Origin: Mesocentrotus franciscanus | Lineage: Eukaryota; Echinodermata; Echinoidea; Camarodonta; Strongylocentrotidae | Length of the DNA stretch: 64,000 nucleotides | Assembly (NCBI GenBank): GCA_037976565.1 | Contig: CP137671.1 | Coordinates: forward strand, 13,577,229-13,641,228 | Direction: 5' to 3' | Shown here: piece after piece, positions 54,111 through 64,000 of the stretch | Layout of the letters: every line of letters begins with the position of its first letter | Numbering within the stretch: the first letter of the stretch is position 1 | Notes under the pieces: model-generated | What the model was told of the DNA's origin: nothing | What the model saw: the letters and a program-made list of their open reading frames with translations, nothing else | Databases searched by the model: none | Made by a program: the position numbers and the translations under genes

Positions 54111-55355
54111 AGTTTTCCCTCCCAATTTCATATATTTGTCACTCAAATCAATGAAGGTGCAATCAAATTCACCCATCATCGTCTCCCGATCGATATCGGT
54201 CTTTCAAATTTATTTCAAAACTATTTCAGTTTAGGGCATTCTCCTTTTATATAATCTGCATTCGATTAATTTTTTTTATTGCAACAGATATTCTTTAATG
54301 TATATACGAAGTCATGAACGTACGCACGATTTCAAATTTCATGTGGTGAATTGAGGTTCGTGCATTCAAATCAACAAAATAGGCCTGATGAGCCTGTTTG
54401 GGCAAATCAATTTCTTTTTGGTGAATTCAATTTAATTAATGGTTCATTTATTTCATGGATTTCGTTATTTCGTATGTTTGTATTTGTTGTGTGTGAGTGT
54501 TTGTGTTTTGTTTTCTATATGTATATATTTCTTTATCTCTATATCTATGTATGTGTTTGTGTGTGTATGTAAGATACATATTTGCATGGGCGAGATATGC
54601 CATAAATCATATATATCCTCTTGTTGTTCATGTGATTTCTTGCTGCTTCGTGTAAGAAGTCATCAGATTTAAAGACTTTTCACATTTTTAATGATGTTTT
54701 CAATGACAGTACGATTGGTAATTTCTTCGTTTGTTTTCATCTGTGTTCTTTTTGGAGGGTCTGATTTAAACCATTACATGACATTTTGCATGTTTTCTTA
54801 ATTATATTTGTAACTGGCCGGTACAGGTTCCTGTTTCTTTCTTTTCATCTTTACATCCATTATTTCAGTTTGATCATGTTCATAAGGGACCTTTGGGAAG
54901 TGATCATGAACGCAATTTCATGGAGAATGAGCATGGTAAGCTTAAATGTATAATCATAATATATAGTTGGTCTTGGACGATGCATCTTAAGTCTAATGCA
55001 CTTATTTAAAACTTGAATTTAAAATTTGAATTACAATTTGGCGTGGCGATCACAACTATCGTGAACACGAATGCTTTTAACATTAAACCGAATAACCAAT
55101 TTGCAAGATTTAGCGTAACCTATACCTATATCATAACAAAAGATGACGCCATCACTTAAAAAAAAAGATTTGATACTTTGATTAAAATCACACCTGACAA
55201 TCTATAAGAATGTGTTTAACTGGGATTAATATACAATCGATAATATACCTATTTATAGTGAAAGCATTACTAGGTGACCTGTGTTGTTTATCGTACCGAA
55301 TCACACTCAAATTCAAGATATAGCAATAGAACAAAGAAGGTTGCCAAATAAACAT
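54111..55355. other. Non-coding interval with one dispersed repeat
   Basis: Contains 54910-55013, the mate of 36482-36582. No gene is supported; ORFs at 54351-54672 are low-complexity. Confidence 0.45.
54910..55013 (+). repeat. Dispersed repeat, mate at 36482-36582
   Basis: Collinear with the copy that lies inside the TIR element at 35764-36980. No TIRs are found here, so it is a fragment. Confidence 0.75.
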
Positions 55356-56571
55356 CTGGGCCCGAATTCAATAAACTTCTAAGACATTTTCCTTAAGTCT
55401 AAGAAAATGTCTAAGAATTTGTCTAGGTTAAGAAAGTTGCCTTAGCCGTATTCTAAACACGTAAAGCAGTTTGTCTTTGCTTAGACGACAGATAAGACAA
55501 ATTCTTAGACCCGATGACGTCATGTTGGAAAGTCAAGTTGGTCGAGTCGAGCGACTAAATTGCAGCTCAATTTGCCTATGCAATTTGCGTGTTAAAATAA
55601 AAATCGCACCGCACGAAAATTATACACAAAACGTATGGGAGATAGAGTGTATGGGAGGAATGATGCGCACAGAATTGTTTTAGGCTTGACCAAATGACAC
55701 TTAAATACTAGTATTAGTAAGGCGGTCTATTCAAGACCCCCTGATCTAGATCGAACATCCACCGTAGGCTTTTTATACTTTTCTGCCAAACCGGGCTATC
55801 TTTAATAGCGCCGTCGCTAGCCGGCTGGCTAGCGCTAGCATTGGAGCTACCCTTACATCGTCTACTGCTATAGCTAGCCTAAAATTAATCAAATAGCTTA
55901 ATTTTACCTTTATCAGACCCATAATATATAACAAATTTGGTCTCATCTAACATCATGCCGATGACACATCATTCCTGTTTCCATACGTTAATGCCAATGA
56001 CTAAGAGATGATTTCTTTACTACAGCTATGTCATAAAATAAAAGTAGTGTTTTAAAGGCGGCCTATGCTATACGCTAGATTTCGTGTATTACAAACAAGC
56101 ATACTACCTATATTAGGCTTTATGGCGCTCCTGCGCGCTGCGCCTCCGACGCTGTACTACGCATACGCGAAGCTTACGTTGATATAGGTCAACTGATAAC
56201 CTGCGCTCGCGCTGCATGCATGTTCGCATCCGTATGTTTTTTCATTCCATTTGATCGAAACCCAAAGCGACATTGCGTGCAGCAGCACTGCCGGTGCCGA
56301 AGCCCTATTTAAACATCCTCATGAGTGTGCTTAAATACAGGGTAGATTTCTTACTTGTCTTAGATATCTCGATTGTATTAGAATACGACATGCTATTTAA
56401 GTCCTTTTTCTTAGATAAAATCTAAGAATTTTTCTTATCCTTAAGGCAAAATTCTTAGCCCCCAATGCTTTCATAGAATACACATTTTTGCTAAGACTGT
56501 TTTCTTAGCCAAAAATTTAAGAAAAAGTACATGGATTTCATGCTTAAGAAGTTTATTGAATACGGGCCCAG
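55356..56571. mobile_element. TIR element with GGGCCCG termini and subterminal TCTAAG clusters
   Basis: The left end CTGGGCCCGAATTCAATAAA and the inverted right end CTGGGCCCGTATTCAATAAA form roughly 27-bp TIRs, continuing ACTTCT(T)AAG. The outer 150-250 bp on both sides are studded with TCTAAG/CTTAGA hexamers. No transposase and no clear TSD. The ORF at 55471-55683 is unsupported. Superfamily unassigned (Harbinger- or ISL2EU-like ends are possible). Confidence 0.7.
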
Positions 56572-56601
56572 GAAAATTCAAAAGCCTTCAATCATCACCT
56601 G

Positions 56602-56667
56602 TTTTGGTGGAGCACTTGTGGTGTAATATTGATGGCGCTACATCACACCACAAGTACTCCACCCAAA
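56602..56667. repeat. Short hairpin (66 bp)
   Basis: TTTTGGTGGAGCACTTGTGG pairs with CCACAAGTACTCCACCCAAAA across a roughly 20-base loop. Confidence 0.8.
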
Positions 56668-56763
56668 AAGAAGCCCATTCACATTAGAGTCATGCATGAA
56701 GACACTCTCTTCTCAGTTTTACAGTCACTTGTCGTTATTGCTTTCCGGGTGTTTGCCTCCTAT

Positions 56764-57280
56764 TGCCTCGTTGACACTTGCACGCATTTTGGTCCCGCAC
56801 TGCCCCGCTCTATGGCGTGCCAATGCGTGCCAATTAGTGGCACTCAGTCGCACGCAGGGTCACGTCTAATTTACGAATAGTTCACGCAATGCGTAACCAC
56901 CAGGACACGCATTCGTAAACTATGCGCATGACATGCGAAAACTGCGGGAAGTATGCGCAGCCAATGCGCAAATTAGTCGTTTACTAGTCGTGAACATGCG
57001 TGCCACTAGGCCAACAGACACGCATCGGCGCGCACTGGCACGACTAGGTAGCGCATAGGGTGCGCATAGTTCACGAAGTGTTCACGAACGTTGCCAAACA
57101 AAATTGTCGTGCCAAGATTTTGAACATTTTGAAAAATCTGTCACGCATTTCACGCACGGCCCGCATCCGCCCGCATCCTCCCGCACGCTACCACAAATAC
57201 TTCCCGCATTGGCACGCAAGAGTATGTGTCTATGCGCAAACTATGCGCAAACCAAAATGCGGGTAAGTGTCAACGGGGCA
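56764..57280 (+). mobile_element. TGCCYCGTTGACACTTG element, copy 1 (inverted relative to others)
   Basis: Starts TGCCTCGTTGACACTTGCAC and ends with the inverted equivalent (AAGTGTCAACGGGGCA). It is flanked by TAT at 56761-56763 and 57281-57283, a possible 3-bp TSD. The interior is GC-richer than the surroundings and full of ATGCGTG/TGCGCA motifs. 517 bp, no real ORF. Confidence 0.75.
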
Positions 57281-57390
57281 TATATCTTTAATTATTTCAG
57301 CTACTTGGGCAATGCACTGGGCTTATGCCTCAGTCGCACCTTTGCGTAATTGGCTTGCGTATTGCTGCGTATTGCCCGAACGCAGACATA

Positions 57391-57929
57391 TGCCTCGTTG
57401 ACACTTGCCCGCATTTTGGTTTGCGCATAGTTTGCGCATAGACACATACTCTTACGTGCCAATGCGGGAAGTATTCGTGGTAGCGTACGGGAGGATGCGG
57501 GCGGATGCGGGCCGTGCGTAAAATGCGGTACAGAATTTTCAAAATGTTCAAAATTTTGGCACGACAATTTTGTTTGGCAACGTTCGTGAACACTTCGTGA
57601 ACTTTGCGCACCCTATGCGCTACCTAGTCGTGCCAGTGCGCGCCAATGCGCGCCGATGCGTTTCCGTTGGCCTAGTGGCACGCATGTTCACGACTAGTTA
57701 ACGACTAATTTGCTCACAATTTGCGCATAAGCTGCGCATACTTCCCGCTCAGTTTTCGCATGCCATGCGCATAGTCTACGAATGCGTGTCCTGGTGGTTA
57801 CGCATTGCGTGAACTATTCATAAATTAGACGTGACCCTGCATGCGACTGCGTGCCACTAATTGGCACGTATTGGCACGCAATGGAGCGGGCAGTGCGGGA
57901 CCAAAATGCGTGCAAGTGTCAACCAGGCA
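57391..57929 (-). mobile_element. TGCCYCGTTGACACTTG element, copy 2
   Basis: A 539-bp copy in opposite orientation to copy 1. Copies 1 and 2 thus form a large inverted repeat with about 110 bp between them. It begins the 1057-bp tandem series. Confidence 0.8.
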
Positions 57930-58447
57930 TTAGGCAGTCATACCCAATAAAGCGCAATGAAACGTGCTCACTACGTACTCAATACGCAGACTAGCGCATA
58001 GGCCTGCGTTGGTCGCTCGCTAGTTTTAAATTTTCTAAACTATCGCAAGCAAACGCAAGGTCAAATCGCCTACGAGCGGATACGAGTGGCAGCCGGCAGC
58101 CAGTGATACGAGCAACAGCGAGCGACAACGAGTGGCTTAGCGCAGGTATACTTAACAATACGCACCTCTTTTGGGGGCCAAATGGGGGAGAAGAGCGTGT
58201 CACTACCTACGGGGCATAATAGACAAGACTTCAATATACAAAATTAAGTTACACAGGACTTAGATGCGACCTCGGGTTTAAGTCGTGTCTAACTAAACAG
58301 TTGTTTAACTTTAGACATGACTAAGTTAGACACGACTTCAGAATACGGGCCAGTAAGTGTGACTGCTACCTTCAAATTTGCCGCGTATTGCTTGGCAAGG
58401 CTGCGTATTGATATAACCCGCATAGCGCAGCAATACGCAGCAACATA

Positions 58448-58987
58448 TGCCCCGTTGACACTTGCCCGCATTTTGGTTTGCGCATAGTTTGCGCATAGAC
58501 ACATACTCTTGCGTGCCAATACGGGAAGTATTCGTAGTAACGTGCGGGAGGATGCGGGCGGATGCGGGCCGTGCGTAAAATGCGGTACAGAATTTTCAAA
58601 ATGTTCAAAATTTTGGCACGACAATTTTGTTTGGCAACGTTCGTGAACACTTCGTGAACTTTGCGCACCCTATGCGCTACCTAGTCGTGCCAGTGCGCGC
58701 CAATGCGCGCCGATGCGTTTCCGTTGGCCTAGTGGCACGCATGTTCACGACTAGTTAACGACTAATTTGCTCACAATTTGCGCATAAGCTGCGCATACTT
58801 CCCGCTCAGTTTTCGCATGCCATGCGCATAGTCTACGAATGCGTGTCCTGGTGGTTACGCATTGCGTGAACTATTCATAAATTAGACGTGACCCTGCATG
58901 CGACTGCGTGCCACTAATTGGCACGTATTGGCACGCAATGGAGCGGGGCAGTGCGGGACCAAAATGCGTGCAAGTGTCAACCAGGCA
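58448..58987 (-). mobile_element. TGCCYCGTTGACACTTG element, copy 3
   Basis: 540 bp, almost identical to copy 2, with which it was tandemly duplicated. Ends AAGTGTCAACCAGGCA. Confidence 0.85.
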
Positions 58988-59888
58988 TTAGGCAGTCATA
59001 CCCAATAAAGCGCAATGAAACGTGCTCACTACGTACTCAATACGCAGACTAGCGCATAGGCCTGCGTTGGTCGCTCGCTAGTTTTAAAATTTTCTAAACT
59101 ATCGCAAGCAAACGCAAGGTCAAATCGCCTACGAGCGGATACGAGTGGCAGCCGGCAGCCAGTGATACGAGCAACAGCGAGCGACAACGAGTGGCTTAGC
59201 GCAGGTATACTTAACAATACGCACCTCTTTTGGGGGCCAAATGGGGAGAAGAGCGTGTCACTACCTACGGGGCATAATAGACAAGACTTCAATATACAAA
59301 ATTAAGTTACACAGGACTTAGATGCGACCTCGGGTTTAAGTCGTGTCTAACTAAACAGTTGTTTAACTTTAGACATGACTAAGTTAGACACGACTTCAGA
59401 ATACGGGCCAGTAAGTGTGACTGCTACCTTCAAATTTGCCGCGTATTGCTTGGCAAGGCTGCGTATTGATATAACCCGCATAGCGCAGCAATACGCAGCA
59501 ACATATGCCCCGTTGACACTTGCCCGCATTTTGGTTTGCGCATAGTTTGCGCATAGACACATACTCTTGCGTGCCAATACGGGAAGTATTCGTGGTAACG
59601 TGCGGGAGAATGCGGGCCGTGCGTGAAATGCGTGACAGAATTTTCAAAATGTTCAAAATTTTGGCACGACAACTTTTTTTGGCAACTTTCGTGAACACTT
59701 CGTGAATTATGCGCAACCTATGCGCTACCTAGTCGTGCCAGTGCGCGCCGATGCGTGCCGATGCGTGTCCGTCGGCCTAGTGGCACGCATGTTCACGACT
59801 AGTTAACGACTAATTTGCTCACAATTTGCGCATTGGCTGCGCATACTTCCCGCGCAGTTTTCGCATGCCACGCGCATAGTCTACGAAT

Positions 59889-61202
59889 ATGGAACACGTG
59901 ATGTTGATGACAAAATTTCACTTAAATTGTATAATAATATGAAAGAGGATGTCATTCAATTAAAACACACTTCTGGAAAGATTTTCAAAACAAAATGTGT
60001 TTGAAGATGAATATTGAGGAAAGAATACAAAACTTTCTATCCTGTCATCAATATTCGTCTTCAAATACATTTTAGGGGTAAATCTTTGCAGAAGTGTATG
60101 TTTTATGACATCCCCGTTCACATCATTATACAATTGAAGTGAAATTTTGCGATCAAATTTTTGGAATTTGAGGCTCCCAACGCTTTGGAGTGGCTTTAAA
60201 TTTCTCAATATTGTTAAAAATCATTAATTGATAACACATATTATAAAATATAATGTAAAGGACAATACTTATATTTTTTTAGCTTGTGAACAGTTTCTGA
60301 CTTCGACACCTGTATTTGCTTAAATAAAAGTACTTTTAACATTATATGGTTAACTGCCTTTACAGCGTTGATGAGCAGGATACCTTTGTAAAATGATTCG
60401 ACGTTTTTGAAATGTTTGTTTGGGGATTTAACAGATTTTCCCCAATTAATGTGTTTCTCGGGGTTGAGAATATTTTTTTCTCCGAAGTCGCTTTTGTAAA
60501 GTTGTCAATTATTCAGCCCCCTTCCCCATAATTACAATTAATTGAAACTAAAATCTGGGAATATATTCAATTGTGAGATGTACCCTTTACAAACTCTCTT
60601 GTTTAAGTATGTTTTTAATAACTTCCTACAGTCCTACTTTAACACTGCACGGTGAAACAAATGACACACGATTATTAATAATTTATTTCATAAGGGTGGA
60701 AAAAAGAGTCTCTTTACAAAGAAAGTATTGACATAATGTGAGTCAGAGCTTTCGGAAACAATATGGCGTTCACTTCTTCCTAGAAACGGTTATTTCTGGT
60801 TTTCGATCAATAACTGGTCAAAATGTCCATACACATGGCGTCTTGACAACCACTCTCTCACCCACACCGTCCTTGCTTTTCTTTTCCTACCCCCCTCTTT
60901 TTTCTGCTCTTTTTCAAGATTCTTATGCTGCTCAAGACCAATAAGCCCTGCAGCCACCACATTCAAACACTCTCTTTGCCCTGAAACAGCTTCTAGGGTA
61001 TTCAACATTTTAAATGTTGTCCAACTAGTACGTGAATGAGTTGAAACAAGTCTTCTGATCAAAAAGAAGAAAACAAAGTGACTACTAGAAGCATAATTAT
61101 CGTCACAATGAATGCCAATGCGTGAATTGTTCTTAAGTTTGGCGTAAATATGACGTGACAATGTGTGAACAGTGATTAAGTTGGGCGTAAACATGATGGG
61201 AC
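59889..61202. mobile_element. 1.3-kb insertion splitting copy 4
   Basis: Defined by interruption of the 540-bp element. AAT occurs at both junctions (59886-59888 and 61203-61205) as a possible 3-bp TSD. It contains a large palindrome at 59907-60158 and two roughly 46-bp tandem units at 61091-61200. The class is unknown; it may be composite. Confidence 0.6.
59907..60158. repeat. Large imperfect palindrome with protein-like arms
   Basis: AAAATTTCACTTAAATTGTA (left) mirrors the right arm, which reads ACAATTGAAGTGAAATTTTG. Pairing continues to a centre near 60030-60045. The right arm on the minus strand reads as KISLQLYNDVNGDVIKHT, and the left arm on the plus strand begins KISLKLYNNMKEDVIQ. Similar peptides from both arms suggest an inverted duplication of a once-coding sequence. 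Confidence 0.65.
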
Positions 61203-61353
61203 AATGCGTGTCCTGGTAGTTACGCATTGCGTGAACTATTCGTAAATTAGACGTGACCCTATATACGGACTGCGTGCCACTAATTGGCACGCATTGGCAC
61301 GCCATAGAGCGGGGCAGTGCGGGACCAAAATGCGGGCAAGTGTCAACGAGGCA

Positions 61354-62480
61354 TACGCAAAGGTGTAACCGAGGCATTAGGGAGACGAAAACCCTAACCC
61401 GTGCCGCATCAAATTACTTAACCTTTACTCTGCACTGGTGCATACGTATATCCCAGGACTAAGCCCACAATCCCTGATCACAAAACGAATCCCACACGAT
61501 AGCTTGACTCACTAGGCATGTAGCAAACTAATGCTGATCTCCTTCTCTAGCGGAGGAGGAGGGAGAAGACGAAGATGTTGATATGCAGCAGTCTGAAGTC
61601 CTCCCATCTTGTCTCTCAATTCCCTGTCTTTCCAGCTATATTTCTACCTCTTTTTCTCTATATCTCTCTTTTGCTCCCCCTCCCGCTTCTCTGCTCACAT
61701 CCTAATCATTTTTTCACGTAGCGATGCATCACAAACTTGTATTGTAAAATTTGATTATTTTTCAGCTGTTTTTCAGCGTCGTCGATATCTATTCTTAAAG
61801 TTTGACCAATTCGGTTCAGTTTGGCGTGCGTTGCTTTATTGGTCTGATACACAACAAAATAATCGCGCTAGGATGTGTCATACTGAAACAATGTAGTAAA
61901 TATATGTGGATGGTACATGTTCTGGTCGTGTTTACATTTGAAGAGCAAAAATGGAAAAAAAATTATCACCTTATCAATATAAAGGCTAGACCAGTAGGAA
62001 CATTTTCTATTGCAATTCGTCCGAATTAATTTTTCATATAATGATTAAACTAGCCTAAACTAAACCAAACTATTGAATGAGCAAGACTGTAACACTAGGA
62101 TATTCGCTTATGATAATACGGGACATCAAGGGTATCATTTGGTGAAACATGTTTATCGTCTTTGATTATTTTTCTTTAATCACACGAAAGAGTTTATTAC
62201 ATGAAGGAAGAGTAGAACGAGCATGACGGCAGAATTTCGTTATTTAAGCCATAAGTATAAATCTGATTTTCTCAATCCCTCTGCACAATGTGAGAAGAGC
62301 TAGACGAATAAAACAATGTCACGCGGAGTCGAAAATCTAAACAGGCTTTATTCCATTCAGTTGATTTTAGATTATCAATTTATTGCACCATATTGAATTT
62401 GACTACTTTAAGATCGACAACGAATGCTAAATCATTAGCCATTAAATACACACACGCTCGCAACTCCCCCTACACAATAT

Positions 62481-62521
<41 letters not shown>

Positions 62522-62793
62522 TATTGTCCTCCCTTTTTGGAAATTCAAAGGTTGATAAAATGGCTTCGGGAACACCAGATTAAATTGACCGACGTATTGA
62601 CAAATTATCAACCTTCATTGATTAATTTCTTTGCCGGGAGCGGGTGAAGTTTGAATAATGAAAAACCGCAAGCGTCAACTGGATCCAAGCGAATGCTTTG
62701 AGATACAGGTATAAGTTAGAATAATTGTAAACAAATGTAAGCAAATAACCTAAAATAACCTCTATGCCCAGTCACAATTTTACGCTATACTGT
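61354..62793. other. Non-coding interval with AT microsatellite
   Basis: (AT)n at about 62487-62518. No gene supported. A T/C-rich ORF at 61609-61896 has no recognisable features. Confidence 0.45.
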
Positions 62794-62958
62794 CCTGGGC
62801 CCCGGCTTACAAAGAGTTGATATTAATTGCGACTTATTTGCGATTGATATCAATCGCAACTACGTACGTAAGAGATAGGAGATTGCAAACTTACGATTGA
62901 TTATAGGACTTGCGATTGATTTGGATCAATCACAACTCTTTGTAAGATGGGGCCCAGG
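62794..62958. mobile_element. Palindromic MITE (165 bp), CCTGGGCCCC termini
   Basis: The left end CCTGGGCCCCGGCTTACAAA and the inverted right end CCTGGGCCCCATCTTACAAA continue into AGAGTTG. The interior holds a perfect TTGCGATTGATATCAATCGC palindrome and repeated GCGATTGAT motifs. TGT occurs on both flanks (62791-62793, 62959-62961) as a possible 3-bp TSD. Confidence 0.75.
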
Positions 62959-63910
62959 TGTTAGTAGTGAATTTCATGCCTGCAGTTTTGAACCATCCGA
63001 TGCCTAGAATCTTGATATGCAGGTTATACAGAGAATTTGCAAAAATCTAGGCAAACTTTTTATTTTTGTATTGAACAAAAAGCAAGGAAGTGTAGATTTG
63101 CAGGGTTTATATTCAATACCAATTTTAATTTCACTCTGTCTAAAAACGATCTGAATATTATTTTATTTATTCTTCTTCTGTTATTTTTCTATTAATGTTC
63201 AAAGGGCTATATGCAGCCTATCACAAAGATCTGTATAGGAAGATTTCCAGTTAGGCCTAAAATAAAAACTTTTTTTTTTTACCGTTCTTTAGAATTTTTT
63301 TTATTAATGAATAAAAAAATATGTATTTTGTTTGTTTAAATGGGATATAAATGCATAAAATAAAATTATTCCCAAATTCTCACTCGTCTTCTGCCCTAGT
63401 TTCAAAATCCTACTAGCGTAAACATGCAAGTAGACCCCAGCCCGTGTACGTGTTTATACCATGCACTGCACCAGCTAGAAACCAGGGAGATTTGGGCGAC
63501 GGTCGCTGTTTAGAGTTTTCTACGGAAAGGCTCACAACACTTTTATATTCATGACACATTTTGAAAGCACTAAAAAACATTGAAAATTTACGTAAAGACG
63601 AGATGAAAGGACATATACATCGAGACAAATTTTAAATTTTTCATCAATTTGGAATCCGTTGATATATTGCCTGACAGTCTCAAATCGAGCTCTCAAAGAG
63701 TGGATATTAATATGTTTTTCAATTGGTGGTCATTCAGTGCTGTCCGCCCGTGAATTAAATGCCGCGCATGCGCATGCAGTGTTGAAAACCAACTTCGTCA
63801 GCTGGGAAGCACAGAGTGTTGTCTCAACACAACATTGCAAACCATGGATTATTATGAGATGAAAAAGATATGAATGGAATGATGACGCTGTAACACATGT
63901 ATTAAAGCAT
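62959..63910. other. Non-coding interval
   Basis: No gene or transposon end identified. T-rich tracts lie near 63270-63310. Short ORFs at 63413-63628 and 63659-63862 are unsupported. Confidence 0.4.
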
Positions 63911-63997
63911 TAAAAACTGAGAAATATCAGCCAAACGAGGGCGGGAAAAAAAAAAAAAACATTCAAAACTGAAAAATATCGGCCCACAGAGGGCGAC
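63911..63997 (+). repeat. Two tandem copies of a roughly 47-bp unit
   Basis: AAAACTGA(G/A)AAATATC(A/G)G-C-(A/C)A followed by GAGGGCG occurs twice, separated by an A run at about 63947-63960. Confidence 0.75.
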
Positions 63998-64000
63998 AAA

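Larger units (their letters stand above)
57391..59888 (-). repeat. 1057-bp tandem duplication, two full units plus a partial
   Basis: Unit starts at about 57391, 58448 and 59506 (spacing 1057-1058). Units 1 and 2 are almost identical, including the intervening segment with its GTCGTGTCTAAC...GTTAGACACGAC palindrome (about 58275-58336 and 59336-59396). Each unit is one 540-bp element plus about 518 bp of spacer. Confidence 0.9.
59506..61353 (-). mobile_element. TGCCYCGTTGACACTTG element, copy 4, split by insertion
   Basis: The left part is 59506-59888 and the right part 61203-61353. Together they total about 534 bp, the expected size. The break corresponds to the interior of copies 2 and 3 at GTCTACGAAT|GCGTGTCC. 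Confidence 0.8.

Noticed and set aside
57060..59716. Repeated ORFs of about 70-110 aa (CRAKILNIL.. and CLCANYAQTK types)
   Set aside because: They occur in two frames of every copy of the 540-bp TIR element, on both strands, and are explained by the transposon repeats.

Overview
This window is AT-rich eukaryotic DNA dominated by transposable elements, with one convincing host gene. It looks like a marine invertebrate deuterostome. An echinoderm is my best guess, because it carries a CR1/L2-like non-LTR retrotransposon that encodes a 2A-like (ribosome-skipping) peptide, a type well known from sea urchins and lancelets, plus a DIRS-like gag, a Ty3/gypsy element and tRNA-derived SINEs. The species cannot be fixed from the sequence alone. 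There are no operons, prokaryotic genes or CRISPR arrays. Nearly all short open reading frames are chance or repeat-derived.

Layout. 1-4300: a family of foldback elements with long inverted arms, ending in TAGACCGAAG and flanked in the complete copy by a 9-bp target-site duplication (TSD). A second transposon family with its own 9-bp TSD is nested in the middle. 4300-7360: unannotated AT-rich DNA, then GC-rich hAT-like termini and a second kind of foldback. 7440-13800: a satellite-like array of about 25 units of roughly 250 bp, abutting a 5'-truncated, frame-broken Ty3/gypsy pol region (13806-17450). 19099-about 23145: the 2A-bearing non-LTR retrotransposon, nearly full length in its ORF but frameshifted near its 3' end. 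23150-41150: mostly non-coding, with hairpin MITEs, two SINEs that share a 3' domain, an orphan putative exon, a DIRS gag pseudogene, a TIR element with internal tandem repeats, and micro/minisatellites. 41165-42210, 46850-48535, 48550-50190 and 50439-54110: four further broken non-LTR fragments. A 653-bp piggyBac-like MITE with TTAA flanks lies at 49009-49661, and a 1385-bp hAT-like element with a perfect 8-bp TSD interrupts the last fragment. 55356-61353: a TIR element with clustered subterminal repeats, followed by inverted and tandem copies of a roughly 540-bp element in a 1057-bp repeat. The last copy is split by a 1.3-kb insertion. 62794-62958 is a short palindromic MITE.

The host gene (44127-45650, minus strand) encodes a 507-residue predicted type I membrane protein. 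It has a signal peptide, two Ig-like domains, one transmembrane helix and a tyrosine-bearing acidic tail. It is intronless over this span and has a TATA box and a CCAAT box at plausible spacing.

The window is best read as a record of layered transposition. Target-site duplications give relative insertion orders in several places. The most unusual structures are the 250-bp array with patchy homogenisation, the tandem/inverted array at 56.7-61.4 kb, and a palindrome at 59.9-60.2 kb whose arms look protein-like.
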